Source: Sciscionella marina DSM 45152 (GTDB lineage Bacteria; Actinomycetota; Actinomycetes; Mycobacteriales; Pseudonocardiaceae). From it: a DNA stretch of 64,000 nt. The stretch covers positions 744,001 to 808,000 of the forward strand of contig NZ_KB905381.1 of the NCBI RefSeq assembly GCF_000379465.1. The letters are read 5' to 3'. Positions 34,335 to 43,420 of this stretch are shown here, in pieces; position 1 is the first letter of the stretch, and each line of letters opens with the position of its first letter. A model generated the notes under the pieces. The model was given only the letters and a program-made list of their open reading frames with translations, searched no databases and was not told the origin of the DNA. The translations under genes and the position numbers were made by a program.

Positions 34335-34859
34335 ATGACCACGATCGAACACCAGGAGACCGAGAAGACCGCGCTGCTCGCCGAGCTCGCCAAGCAGCGG
34401 GGCTTCCTGCGCCACACCGCGCGCGAACTCACCGATGAACAGGCCAAGCTCACCCCCACCGCCAGCGAATGCTGCGTCGGCGGGCTGATCAAGCACGTCA
34501 CGGCGGTGGAGGACACGTGGGCGCGGTTCATCCAGGAGGGCTCCTCCCCGGAGGACGACTTCCAGGGCTTCGACTCACCGCAGATGCAGGAGTTCGCGGA
34601 CGGGTTCCGGCTGCTCGCGGGGGAGACCCTGGACGGGATCCTCGCCGAGTACGAGCGGGTCGCGGAGCGCACCGAGCAGGTCGTGCGCGCGCTGCCGGAT
34701 CTGGAGCTCGCTCACCAGCTGCCCAAGGCTCCCTGGAACGAGCCCGGTGAACAGTCGGCACGCACCACGCTGCTGCACATCCTGGCCGAGACCGCGCAGC
34801 ACTCGGGGCACGCGGACATCATCCGGGAGACCATCGACGGGCAGAAGACGATGGGCTGA
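34335..34859 (+). CDS. DinB-family (DUF664-like) metal-binding protein
   Basis: 174 residues. It has the four-helix DinB/YfiT bundle: LAELAKQRGFLRHTARELTD, then GGLIKHVTAVEDTWARFIQE and the C-terminal LLHILAETAQHSGHADIIRE. The three histidines expected to bind a metal (HV in IKHV, and the HILAETAQHSGH pair) are visible. These proteins act in thiol-dependent (for example mycothiol or bacillithiol) transfer or are of unknown role. ATG 34335 has AGGCAGGA upstream. It is divergent from and probably controlled by the WYL regulator. Confidence 0.88.
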   Translation: MTTIEHQETEKTALLAELAKQRGFLRHTARELTDEQAKLTPTASECCVGGLIKHVTAVEDTWARFIQEGSSPEDDFQGFDSPQMQEFADGFRLLAGETLDGILAEYERVAERTEQVVRALPDLELAHQLPKAPWNEPGEQSARTTLLHILAETAQHSGHADIIRETIDGQKTMG

Positions 34860-34871
34860 GCCCTGTGCCTC

Positions 34872-34903
34872 GGGTGCCGGTGTCCTGCGGGACATCGGCA
34901 CCC
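34872..34903. terminator. Bidirectional hairpin between convergent genes
   Basis: GGGTGCCG (34872-34879) and CGGCACCC (34896-34903) pair perfectly, and the interior TGTCC/GGGACA extends the stem. It lies between the convergent DinB-like and LuxR genes and lacks a T-run, as is common for actinomycete terminators. Confidence 0.6.
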
Positions 34904-34948
34904 ACGCTCGCACCTGCCCACGACGGACGAGAGTCATCGGATCCACTC

Positions 34949-37630
34949 TCAGCCGAGACCGGGCGTGTCCCGCAGTTGCCTGCGGGAGGTGATACCGAGT
35001 TTGCGGAAGATGTTGCGCAGGTGGGTTTCGACGGTGCGGGGGCTGAGGAACAGGGTTTCGGCGACTTCTTTCGAGGTCGCTCCGGCCGCGACTCGGCGTG
35101 CGACGTGCATCTCCTGCATGGTCAGGCGGTCGAAGGTGTGTTCGGAGCGGCTGCGAGCTACCTCTCCGGTCGCGCGGATCTCGTCCGCGGTCCGTTTCGC
35201 GAACGCTTCCATCCCGATCCCGGAGAGCTGTTCGTGCGCGATGCGCAGCTGCTCGCGGGCTTCCCGACGGCGGTCCGCGCGGCGTAACCATTCCCCGTAC
35301 CGCAGGTGCGCCCGTGCGAGGTACGGGGTGAACGGGCTCGGTGTCAGGTGTTCGAGTGCCGCCAGGTAGTCCTGTTCGGTGTCGTTGATCTGTGCCCGCG
35401 CCCCTGCCGCGACGCCGAGGGCGAAGCTGGTTCCCGCGGATTCGGTGCGTTCGAGGAGGGACTCCAGTGCCGATTCCGCTGCCGCGCGCTCGCCACAGCG
35501 CACCGCGGCCTCCACCAGTTCGGGCAGCGCGATACCGGTCAGGAAGAGATCGCCACTGGCCACGGCCGTCGTCGCAGCCTCGAACGCGGCCCGGTAGTCG
35601 CCCATGCCGTTGCCCAACACGGCCGTGGCCCAGTGGATGTTCGCGGTCAACGGACCGGTGCGCCGGCCCATCACCTCGGTGAACAGCTCGTGCACTTCCG
35701 CTCGGCGGCCGCGCATGGCGGCCAGATGCACCCTCGGGTACAGCTGTGGTTCGTCCCCGAGGGCATCGGCGATCGCTTCCTCCTCGGCGATCGCGGCGAT
35801 CGCCTTGCCGAGTTCGCCGCTGAACACCGCGGACAACGCCACCTGGGACAGGCCGAGCCGGATCGTCATCGGTGCCCCCGTTTCCCGGCCGGTGCGCTCC
35901 AGCCAGTCGACGACGGTTCCATGCAGCTCGGGATCCCACAGTTCACCGGCGAGCACGGTGGCCAAGGCAGGTGCCTGAATCCAGCCCGCCCCATCGCCGG
36001 TGAGCGCCCGGCGCAGCGCGGGCACACCGGCGCGGTGTCCCTCGGTGTTCAGCAGCACCAGCGCGTCGAGCAGGTCGGGGATGCGCGAGGATGGCCGTGG
36101 GGCCGAGCGGGCCGCGTCGAGCACCCGGTCCAGCACGCCCGCCGCCCTGCCGACCACGAGCCCCATCTCCAGTGCCGTCACGAAACAGGCCCGCGAGCGG
36201 TCCGGGTCCTCGTCCGCGATCCGGTTCGCCGCCCGCAGGATGAGTTCGGGTCCGCGGACGAATCCGTCCGCGCCTTCGGCGAACGCGATCTGTCCGCGGA
36301 GCAGCTCGACCCGGGCGTGCTCGGGGTTGTCCAGGATCTCGGTGTCGATGCTGGCGAGCAGGTCCGCCGCGGCGTGTGCCCGGCCGGTGTCCAGGGTCGC
36401 CCGCGCGGCCGCGAGTGTGCGCTCGATCTTCTCGTGCCGGTCGAGTGACAGTGCTGCGGCGCGTTCGAGGAACGCGGCGGCCGCGGCGACACCACCACGC
36501 GCCTGCGCACGCGAGGCCGAGGACTCCAGCTCCGCGGCGACCCGCTCGTCCGGACCGGTGCTGGCCTGGGCGTGGTGCCAGGCCAGCCGGTCGCCCGCGG
36601 TGACCGGATCGGTGACCTCGGCGAGCGCCCGGTGCGCGGCGCGTTGTAGTTCCGGCTCGGCGCTGCGGTAGGCGGCCGCGCGCGCCAGCGGGTGACAGAA
36701 CCGCACGCGGATGTCGAACCGCGCGAGCCCGGAGGCCTCGGCGGCGGCGCTCGCCGAGGCGACATCGATGTCCAGTCCTCGCGCGGCGGCCCAGAGCAGA
36801 CCGGAGTCGCCGGTCGGATCGGCGCTCGCGAGGATCAGCAACAGTCGTGCGTCCCCGGGCAGTCCCGCCATCCTGGTCTGGAAGCTCCGCTCGATCCGCC
36901 CGGCGACCGGTGACGGCGTCGGCAGCGCGAAACCCCCGGCTTTGGGCAACTCGATGAGCGCGAGCGGGTTTCCGCGTGCCTCGGCGAGCAGGCGATCGCG
37001 CACCCGCTCGTCCATCGTCCCGGTGCGTTCCTCGGCGAGCAGCGCACGGGCGTGCTCCGGGCTCAGGCCGCCGACGGTCAGTCCGGGCAGCTCGTCGAGC
37101 CACGCAGCGCCGTCCTGTTCGCGGGCCGCGAAGATCATCGCGATCGGCTCGGCCGCGATGCGTCTGGTCAGGAAAGTCAGCGCTGTCGCCGAGGCGGTGT
37201 CCATCCAGTGCGCGTCATCGACAAGGCACACCAGCGGTCGCTGCGCCGCGGCCTCCGCGAGCAGCGCCAGGGCGGCAAGGCCGACCCGGAACTTGTCCGG
37301 TGCGCCGTCGGCCAAGCCGAACGCGACGAGCAGTGCGTCGCGGTACGGGTCCGACACCGCGTCCAGGTGCGCGAGCACCGGCACACACAGCTGATGCAGC
37401 GCCGCGAACGGCAGCTCGCCCTCGAATTCCGCCCCGGAAGCGCGGATGATCCGGAATTTCTCGCCTGCCGCCCGAGCCGCCTGCTCGAGCAGTGCGCTCT
37501 TGCCGATGCCCGGTTCACCGTGCAGCACGAGCACGCCGCCCGCACCGTCGGCGGCGGAATCGAGCAGCGCGCGGAGGTGCTCGATTTCCTCGTGTCTGCC
37601 GACAAGCGAATGCGGCGCCGCTGCGGTCAT
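34949..37630 (-). CDS. LAL-type LuxR regulator with AAA/STAND ATPase domain
   Basis: 893 residues. The N-terminal ATPase domain has Walker A GEPGIGKSALLEQ (about 38-50) and Walker B LVCLVDDAHW (about 133-142). A long helical repeat region follows (about 350-800), and the protein ends in a LuxR helix-turn-helix (LTMQEMHVARRVAAGATSKE then LSPRTVETHLRNIFRKLG). Such large LuxR (MalT-like) proteins activate sugar or antibiotic biosynthesis genes on binding a ligand and ATP. It is divergent from the MFS-NmrA gene, with two identical 8-bp palindromes between them. No biosynthetic cluster is nearby, so the likely target is that gene and the Dabb gene. Confidence 0.92.
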   Translation of the reverse strand: MTAAAPHSLVGRHEEIEHLRALLDSAADGAGGVLVLHGEPGIGKSALLEQAARAAGEKFRIIRASGAEFEGELPFAALHQLCVPVLAHLDAVSDPYRDALLVAFGLADGAPDKFRVGLAALALLAEAAAQRPLVCLVDDAHWMDTASATALTFLTRRIAAEPIAMIFAAREQDGAAWLDELPGLTVGGLSPEHARALLAEERTGTMDERVRDRLLAEARGNPLALIELPKAGGFALPTPSPVAGRIERSFQTRMAGLPGDARLLLILASADPTGDSGLLWAAARGLDIDVASASAAAEASGLARFDIRVRFCHPLARAAAYRSAEPELQRAAHRALAEVTDPVTAGDRLAWHHAQASTGPDERVAAELESSASRAQARGGVAAAAAFLERAAALSLDRHEKIERTLAAARATLDTGRAHAAADLLASIDTEILDNPEHARVELLRGQIAFAEGADGFVRGPELILRAANRIADEDPDRSRACFVTALEMGLVVGRAAGVLDRVLDAARSAPRPSSRIPDLLDALVLLNTEGHRAGVPALRRALTGDGAGWIQAPALATVLAGELWDPELHGTVVDWLERTGRETGAPMTIRLGLSQVALSAVFSGELGKAIAAIAEEEAIADALGDEPQLYPRVHLAAMRGRRAEVHELFTEVMGRRTGPLTANIHWATAVLGNGMGDYRAAFEAATTAVASGDLFLTGIALPELVEAAVRCGERAAAESALESLLERTESAGTSFALGVAAGARAQINDTEQDYLAALEHLTPSPFTPYLARAHLRYGEWLRRADRRREAREQLRIAHEQLSGIGMEAFAKRTADEIRATGEVARSRSEHTFDRLTMQEMHVARRVAAGATSKEVAETLFLSPRTVETHLRNIFRKLGITSRRQLRDTPGLG

Positions 37631-37649
37631 GCCCGGAACCCTACTGCGC

Positions 37650-37680
37650 CTACGTAGCCGGAAACGCCCGAACTACGTAG
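37650..37680. promoter_or_regulatory. Paired CTACGTAG palindromes in the LAL/MFS control region
   Basis: CTACGTAG occurs at 37650-37657 and again at 37673-37680, with centres 23 bp apart (about two helical turns). Both copies lie in the divergent region between the LuxR regulator and the transporter gene. Repeated identical self-complementary octamers are rare in this G/C-rich sequence, so regulator binding is likely. Confidence 0.6.
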
Positions 37681-37766
37681 TCGTTCCGGACGCGAAGGAC
37701 GGCCGCTGCCCGCGATCCTCGTGGCATGAGGAAACCGGCCGATGCCAACAAGACCAGGACGACGTG

Positions 37767-40124
37767 ATGAGTGATCAAGCGGTGTCGGAAACGGTCCGAA
37801 CCAGTTTGCCGCGCGGGGTGACCATGGGCGGGCTGGCGACCGCCATGTTCCTGGTCATCCTCGACAGTTCGATGGTGAATCTCGCCGGGCCGACGATCCG
37901 GGCAAGCCTCGGGATCACGGCCACCGGCCTCACGGTCGTGGTGGACAGCTATCTGGTGGCCTTCGCCGGTCTGCTGTTGCTCGGCGGCCGCCTCGCCGAT
38001 GTGCTCGGTGCCCGGAAGGTGTTCCTCGGTGGCATGGCCGTCTATCTCGCGGCATCGGCGTTCTGTGCGCTGGCCACCAGTGGCGGGTTGTTGATCACCG
38101 GGCGAATCGGGCAGGGGATCGGGGCCGCGGCCGTGGTGCCCGCCGCGCTCGCGCTCGTGCTGACGTTGTATCCCACGCCTGCCGAACGCACTCGCGCCAT
38201 GGGTGTCTGGGGTGCGGTCGCGGGAGCGGGCAGCCTCGTCGGCGTCTTCCTCGGTGGCACGCTGACCCAGTTGCTCGGCTGGCAGGCGTTGTTCCTGACC
38301 CCCGTGCCGTTCGGTCTCATCGGGGCGCTCATCGCGTGGCGCGGGGCCGCGCCGACCGTGGGCCGGGGCGGCCGGTTCGACGCGCTCGGTGCGCTCACCA
38401 TCACCGCGGGCATCTCCGCGCTCGCGCTCGGCATGGTGTCCGCCTCCGATTCCGGCTGGGATTCGCCGGTCACGCTCATCGGCCTCCCGGCCGGTCTGGT
38501 GTGCCTGCTCGCGTTCGTGCTCGTCGAGCGGCGTTGCGCGCATCCCCTCGTTCCGCTCGGCGTGTTCGCCGAGAAGCCCGTGGTCACGTCGAATCTCGTG
38601 GTCCTGCTGATCGGTGGCACGCTGACCGGTCTGTTCTTCTTCCTGCCGCAATATCAGCAGGATGTGCTCGGGATGAGCCCGCTCGGGACGGGGATGGCCC
38701 AGCTGCCCCTGGCCGGGATGATCATCGTGGGCAGCGTCGTCGCGCCACTGGTGGCCAAGCGCATCGGCCTGACCCGCGCGCTTCCGCTCGCGCTGATCAT
38801 CCTGCTGGCCGGGTTCGTGTGGTTGGTGCTCGACCCGACCACGAGCGGGTTCTCGGTCAGCCTGCTCGGCGCGTTCCTGCTGATCGGCGCCGGTATGGGG
38901 CTCGGCCTCGTGAACGCTACCGCCATGGGCGTGCGCAACAGCGCCGAAGGTGAATCGGGACTGCTCAGCGGGCTGATCAACGCCGCACAGCAGCTCGGTG
39001 GCGCGGTCGGGCTCGCCGCGCTGGCCGGGATCGCCATCGGCACCGCGGGTACGAGCGGCGGCATCGGGTTCACCACCGCGTTCCTCGGCGAGTCCGCCTT
39101 CATCCTCATCGCCCTCCTGCTGTCCCTCATCCCTTCCGCCAGGACGGCACCGGCCCCGGTCACCACGCGCTGCCCCGAGAAGACCCCGCCGGGGACCGGC
39201 CCGGCGACAAACCCTGGCAGTGACAACCCCGGCAGCGACAACCCTGGAACAACTCCGAAAGGACGTCCCATGAACGACTTCACCGTGCTCGTCACCGGTG
39301 CGACCGGAACCGTCGGGTCCGCACTCGTCCCCGCGCTGCAAGCACGCGGTGTCACCGTCCGCGCCATGACCCGCGAAGCCGATCGCGGTATCCCCGGCCT
39401 GCAGAACGTCATAGCCGACCTGCGGGACCCGGAATCGGTAGCCGCCGCGTTGAACGGTGTCGACGCCGCTTTTCTCAACAGCCCATCGGAACCCGACGCG
39501 GCCGCGCTGCAGATACGGTTCGCCGACCTGGCGCGGCAGGCCGGGGTGGACCGGCTCGTGCTGCTCTCCCAGTACGCGGCGCGCGCCGACTCGCCGGTGC
39601 GGTTCCTGCGCTGGCACGCCGAAGTCGAAGCACACCTGGCCGAGATCGGTCTCGACCACTCCGTGCTGCGCCCCAACCTCTACCTGCAGGCGCTGCTCGG
39701 CTTCGCGGGCACCATCGCCGCGGGCTGGTTCGCCGCGCCCATCGGCGAGGCCGCCGTCAGCGCCATCGACACCAGAGACATCGCCGACGCCGCCGCGACC
39801 GTACTGACCAGCCCAGGACACACCGGCCGCACCTACACGCTGACCGGGCCCCGCGCCGTGACCCACGACGAGATCGCCGCCGCGCTCTCCGCGGAGACCG
39901 GCAGGGACATCACCTTCCTCGATGCCCCCGCCGAGCAGTTCACCGCAGCGCTCGCCGGGGTGCTCCCGGCATGGCAGCTCGAGGGCCTCGTCGAGGACTA
40001 CGCGCACTACGCCCGCGGCGAAGCCGACCAGGTGCACACCGCCGTCCCCGAACTCACCGGGCACCCCGCCCGCGATGTCACCGAGTTCGCCCGCGACTAC
40101 GCCAGCGCCTTCCTCCCCGCCTGA
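37767..40124 (+). CDS. MFS (DHA2-type) exporter fused in frame to an NmrA-like NAD(P)-binding domain
   Basis: 785 residues with no stop codon. Residues 1-480 are a 14-helix drug:H+ antiporter (AMFLVILDSSMVNLAGPTIR, motif A GGRLADVLGARKV, motif C-like MGVWGAVAGAGSLVGVFLGG). A Pro/Gly/Asn linker of about 40 residues contains a short repeat (NPGSDNPGSD). From about 502 an NmrA/SDR-type domain follows (FTVLVTGATGTVGSALVPAL, ending FARDYASAF). ATG 39270 at the domain junction has its own ribosome site (GAAAGGACG), so the NmrA part may also be made alone. Whether the two domains are a real fusion or a lost stop codon cannot be told here. The ATG at 37767 follows CAGGACGACGTG. Confidence 0.85.
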   Translation: MSDQAVSETVRTSLPRGVTMGGLATAMFLVILDSSMVNLAGPTIRASLGITATGLTVVVDSYLVAFAGLLLLGGRLADVLGARKVFLGGMAVYLAASAFCALATSGGLLITGRIGQGIGAAAVVPAALALVLTLYPTPAERTRAMGVWGAVAGAGSLVGVFLGGTLTQLLGWQALFLTPVPFGLIGALIAWRGAAPTVGRGGRFDALGALTITAGISALALGMVSASDSGWDSPVTLIGLPAGLVCLLAFVLVERRCAHPLVPLGVFAEKPVVTSNLVVLLIGGTLTGLFFFLPQYQQDVLGMSPLGTGMAQLPLAGMIIVGSVVAPLVAKRIGLTRALPLALIILLAGFVWLVLDPTTSGFSVSLLGAFLLIGAGMGLGLVNATAMGVRNSAEGESGLLSGLINAAQQLGGAVGLAALAGIAIGTAGTSGGIGFTTAFLGESAFILIALLLSLIPSARTAPAPVTTRCPEKTPPGTGPATNPGSDNPGSDNPGTTPKGRPMNDFTVLVTGATGTVGSALVPALQARGVTVRAMTREADRGIPGLQNVIADLRDPESVAAALNGVDAAFLNSPSEPDAAALQIRFADLARQAGVDRLVLLSQYAARADSPVRFLRWHAEVEAHLAEIGLDHSVLRPNLYLQALLGFAGTIAAGWFAAPIGEAAVSAIDTRDIADAAATVLTSPGHTGRTYTLTGPRAVTHDEIAAALSAETGRDITFLDAPAEQFTAALAGVLPAWQLEGLVEDYAHYARGEADQVHTAVPELTGHPARDVTEFARDYASAFLPA

Positions 40125-40161
40125 ATACCGGCACGAACAACCCGCACCGAAGGGTCCGTCC

Positions 40162-40599
40162 ATGATCTACCACTGCATCCGGTTCACCACGAAACCCGGA
40201 ATCTCCGAGCAGGCCAAGGCAGCCGCACTCGACCAAATGGGCAGGCACAGCCAGGCCATCCCGGCCATCAGATCCCGTATCGTCGGCGCCGAGTTCGGCG
40301 GGGAATACGACTACGGCGCGGTCACCGTGCTCGAAGACATCGAAGGCTACGCGGAATACATGAACCACCCCGCGCACCTCGCGATGGATCGCGCCGGGTT
40401 GCCCCTCATCGACACCTTCGTCTCCTACGACATCACCGACGACCCGGATCCGGAGATCGGCGCCAAGATCGCCGAGATTCACCGGCGCCGGTTCGAAGCC
40501 CAACCCGACATCGCCGGACTCGTCTCCGACCTCGGCGAATACACCGGAAGCGCGGCACCGGGCAAACACGGGAACCGGCAACCACCGGCCCGGCACTGA
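40162..40599 (+). CDS. Dabb (stress-responsive A/B barrel) domain protein
   Basis: 145 residues beginning MIYHCIRFTTKPGISEQAKA. It fits the dimeric alpha/beta barrel (Dabb/ferredoxin-like) family: I-H-IRF strand, the QAIPAIRSRIVGAEFGGEYD central part and the HPAHLAM-RAGLPLIDTFVSYD strand. Related folds act as small oxygenases or cyclases or have unknown roles. ATG 40162 follows GAAGGG by 7 nt. It lies 37 bp after the MFS-NmrA gene and is probably cotranscribed. The last 30 residues (after about 115) are a disordered extension. Confidence 0.82.
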   Translation: MIYHCIRFTTKPGISEQAKAAALDQMGRHSQAIPAIRSRIVGAEFGGEYDYGAVTVLEDIEGYAEYMNHPAHLAMDRAGLPLIDTFVSYDITDDPDPEIGAKIAEIHRRRFEAQPDIAGLVSDLGEYTGSAAPGKHGNRQPPARH

Positions 40600-40624
40600 G
40601 CGGCGTGCTCAGTGCTGCCCTGGC

Positions 40625-41443
40625 TCAGACGTGCACGCCGTGCTCGGCGAGCCAAGGCCGCGGGTCGATCTTCTTCCCGCTCGGGTTCCACACCTCGAAG
40701 TGGCAGTGGTATCCGGTGGACTCGCCGCGCATACCGACCCGGGCGATCTGTTCCCCGGCCTTGACCCGGTGGCCGGGGTGCACCGAGAAGTCGTACATGT
40801 GCCCGTAGACGAGGATCGTGCCGTCGTCGAGCCGCTCGCGCACCCAGAGGCCGAAACCGCTCGCCGGGCCGGCTTCGATGACCTCGCCGTCCGCGGCGGC
40901 GTAGATCGGCGAATGCGGGGCGGCGGCGAGATCGATGCCGTAGTGGAAGGTGCCCCAGCGCGCCTCGAAACCGGAGGTGAACCGGCCGTCGGCGGGCTTG
41001 ACGTACTTCGGCCGGTTCGCCTCTGCATGCTCGGCCTCGACCGCGGAGATGGCGCGCTGGTTGTCCCGGACCTGCGCGGCCGCCGCGGATGCGCTGGTGT
41101 CCCGCGCGGTGAGCAGCAGGTCCGGGGAGGTCGGTTCACCGCCGCCCATGGCGTTCGCGCCCTCGGCGAGGGGCTGGTGCAGTGCGCGGGGCGAGAGGTT
41201 CATGCTCGCCTTACCGGCCTGGGCGTCCTCGGATCCGGACTGCCATGCCTGGCCGGCGCCCGCCGCGGCGAACGCGCCCGCGGCGAAGGCGGCGATCATG
41301 ATCCGCCCCTTGGTGGTGCTCGTGGATCGGCGTGGTGCGGGAGTGAGCGCCTCTTCTGTGCCAAGCGGCGCTGTCAATCCGAGCGGCGCGGCCTCGGGGC
41401 AGGCAGCGCCGCGTTCACCAGAGCTACTGTGCCTGGCCAACAC
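40625..41443 (-). CDS. Secreted/membrane-anchored M23 (LytM-type) metallopeptidase
   Basis: 272 residues from GTG 41443, preceded by GGAGGA. A charged N-terminus is followed by a hydrophobic segment (MIAAFAAGAFAAAGAGQAWQ, about 48-67) acting as anchor or signal. The C-terminal M23 domain has the zinc ligands of the HYGID motif and HCHFEVW, plus the GHMYDFSVHPGHRVKAGEQI block. M23 enzymes cut peptide cross-links in peptidoglycan or act as division regulators. The neighbourhood (pcrA, M23, sucC) is that of mycobacterial Rv0950c. A 135-nt structured leader upstream suggests RNA-level control. Confidence 0.92.
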   Translation of the reverse strand: MLARHSSSGERGAACPEAAPLGLTAPLGTEEALTPAPRRSTSTTKGRIMIAAFAAGAFAAAGAGQAWQSGSEDAQAGKASMNLSPRALHQPLAEGANAMGGGEPTSPDLLLTARDTSASAAAAQVRDNQRAISAVEAEHAEANRPKYVKPADGRFTSGFEARWGTFHYGIDLAAAPHSPIYAAADGEVIEAGPASGFGLWVRERLDDGTILVYGHMYDFSVHPGHRVKAGEQIARVGMRGESTGYHCHFEVWNPSGKKIDPRPWLAEHGVHV

Positions 41444-41578
41444 GTTCCTCCGTGTTCGGGGAGCCTGATCGCGACCGCGTCGTGCCTCGGGAACCGAGTC
41501 GGGGAACTCGGTGGGTCCTGTTCGGGGAGGTGACCCATTCCCGCAGCGGTACAAGTGATCAAGCCGTGACAACGGACG
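41444..41578 (-). promoter_or_regulatory. Long structured 5' leader of the M23 gene
   Basis: Transcription from the promoter at 41585-41614 would give a leader of about 135 nt. It contains a perfect hairpin with arms ACCGAGT/ACTCGGT and a second one with GGGTC/GACCC arms. The GGAGG ribosome site is 3 nt before the GTG. The leader does not match the conserved blocks I know for the c-di-AMP (ydaO) riboswitch, which often precedes wall hydrolases; it could be another regulatory element or an untranslated spacer. Confidence 0.4.
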
Positions 41579-41584
41579 GAGGGC

Positions 41585-41614
41585 ACAGTAGCGGAAACCG
41601 GACGTACCCGCCAA
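41585..41614 (-). promoter_or_regulatory. Promoter of the M23 peptidase gene
   Basis: On the minus strand TTGGCG (41614-41609) and TACTGT (41590-41585) are 18 bp apart, a good match to the actinomycete sigma-70 consensus. Transcription would begin near 41578. Confidence 0.6.
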
Positions 41615-41689
41615 CACCCCCCACCTCCGAGCGTGTCGGAAACCGGCAGCGGCCGCGGGCGGCTGCCGGGGTTGCTACCGTCTTGCACG

Positions 41690-43420
41690 GTGTCCCGTTC
41701 CGTGAAATACCCGATGAGCGCCCCGCCGCGCGCCGTGCCCGCGCGAGTGGTGTTCGCGCTCGTACTCTCCGTCGCCGGGGTGGTCCTCGCGGCCGTCGGA
41801 CTCGGCAGTGGGCTCACCACGCCGGCCGCCCCGCCGGGGTTCGCCTCGTCGGTGCTGCTCGTGGTGCTGTTCGCGCTGCCCGCGCTCACCGCGCTCGGGT
41901 TCCTCGCGACGGGCAGACCGGCTGTTGCGGCCGGCCTGCTGACCGGGGCCGGGATGCTCGCCTTCGGTCAGCTGATCAGCGGGGCGCAGCTGCTCACCGC
42001 GCCGAACGCGACGCTGCGCCCGGAACTGCTGCGCGAGGAAAGCCTGGTCATCCTGCATCCCACGGCGGGCAGCTGGCTGCTGCTCGGCGGCTCGGTGCTC
42101 GCGATCATCGCCGGGCTGATGCTGGTCCCGCTCGCCGGGCAGGAGAACGACCGGGAACCGGACGGCCGCGATTCGCCGCAACGGGTCACCGTACAGGCGG
42201 TGATCCTCGGCCTGGTCATTCTCGGCGGGTTCCTGCTCGCCGCCCCGTTCGCCTCGACCGATCCGCGTATCCCGGCGAACACGCTGCTGGACCGGCCGGC
42301 ACTGGAAGCGGCCGGCATCGTCGTGCTCGTGCTCGGGGTGACGCTGGCCCCGATCCTCGGTGCGTTCGCGCGATCGCGGCTGTTCGGCGCGGGGATGGCC
42401 TTCGGTGCGGCGCTCGGGTTCGCGCAGTTCGCCGTGCCCCAGTTCGTGGCCGGTTTCGCGGTGGACGGGCTGAGCCCGGAGTGGTACCAGTTCGTCTACC
42501 TGCTGTGCGTGCTGGCGCTGCTCTCGATCGGGATTCGTGGACTGCGCACCCCGCGCGCGGAGCGTGCGCCGGGGCGCGGGGCCGAACTGCCCGGCCAGCG
42601 CAGGCTGCTGGTCACGGCGGGGATCGGCGGACTGCTCGCCGCGGCGTGCGCCGCGCTGGCCACGGCGGTCCCGGTGCTCGATCTGCCGCCGATGTTCGCC
42701 GAGCTGGACACGACCGCGCACACCATCCTGCTGCCCGCGGCCATCGTGGTCGCGCTCGCCTCGCTGGCCCTGCTCATCCCGGCGTGCGCGGCCTGGGCCC
42801 GGCCCGTCTTCGAGGTGGCGGCCGTCGCGCTGCCGCTCGCCCTCGCCGCGGCCGCGGACGGGATCTCCACCGCGACCAGCGTGGTCGACCTCGGCATCGG
42901 GGTCACCGGCTGGGTGTGGCTGCTGGTGGTCGCGCTGCTCGCGATCGTGGTCGCGGTCATCGCGGCGGCCTTCGTCGGCGGGATCGAGCGCGATGACGTG
43001 GACATGAGCAGGCGTTCGGTCAATCCGCTCGTGCTCGGCACCGGGATCCTCGGATTCCTCGCGGGCCTGCTCGGCTTCGCGTTCCCGGTGCTCACCGGGC
43101 GCGACTATCTGCCCGCCGGTCTGGTCACCGATTTCCGGATCAGCTCATGGGGGATGGTCCTCGCCCTGCTCGCGGTGCTCGTCGCGGTGATCCTGGCCGG
43201 GTACGGCAGGCCGCAGCGGGCCGCCGCGCTGCTGACCGGTTCCGCGCTGGTGTTCGTGGTGCGGGCGCTCGAATACCCGATGGGCGAGGGCATCGTGAAC
43301 GACCCGGCGATCGGCTTCGGTTTCTGGGCCTGCCTGCTCGCGGTGCTCGTGTTCGCCGTCGGTGCGCTGCTGAGTACGGTCGCCGCGCCGGTGCGCGGAC
43401 GGGTAAGCTCCCCGGCATGA
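41690..43420 (+). CDS. Large multi-helix membrane protein, unknown function
   Basis: About 576 residues from GTG 41690 with about 14 hydrophobic segments spread over the whole length ([20 protein letters not shown] to [16 protein letters not shown]) and short charged loops. No enzymatic motif is visible. The GTG lies 8 nt after a -10-like TACCGT (41676-41681); ATG 41714 is the alternative start. Its stop overlaps the start of the B12-binding gene (ATGA), implying cotranscription, but no functional link between the two is obvious. It lies between the M23 peptidase and sucC, where mycobacteria have no such gene. Confidence 0.78.
   Translation: MSRSVKYPMSAPPRAVPARVVFALVLSVAGVVLAAVGLGSGLTTPAAPPGFASSVLLVVLFALPALTALGFLATGRPAVAAGLLTGAGMLAFGQLISGAQLLTAPNATLRPELLREESLVILHPTAGSWLLLGGSVLAIIAGLMLVPLAGQENDREPDGRDSPQRVTVQAVILGLVILGGFLLAAPFASTDPRIPANTLLDRPALEAAGIVVLVLGVTLAPILGAFARSRLFGAGMAFGAALGFAQFAVPQFVAGFAVDGLSPEWYQFVYLLCVLALLSIGIRGLRTPRAERAPGRGAELPGQRRLLVTAGIGGLLAAACAALATAVPVLDLPPMFAELDTTAHTILLPAAIVVALASLALLIPACAAWARPVFEVAAVALPLALAAAADGISTATSVVDLGIGVTGWVWLLVVALLAIVVAVIAAAFVGGIERDDVDMSRRSVNPLVLGTGILGFLAGLLGFAFPVLTGRDYLPAGLVTDFRISSWGMVLALLAVLVAVILAGYGRPQRAAALLTGSALVFVVRALEYPMGEGIVNDPAIGFGFWACLLAVLVFAVGALLSTVAAPVRGRVSSPA

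Noticed and set aside
34949-40624. Antibiotic biosynthetic gene cluster around the LAL regulator
   Set aside because: There is no polyketide or nonribosomal synthase or tailoring set nearby; only an exporter fusion and a small Dabb protein.
41444-41578. c-di-AMP (ydaO) riboswitch upstream of the M23 gene
   Set aside because: The hallmark conserved blocks of that riboswitch, as I know them, are not present; only generic hairpins are seen.
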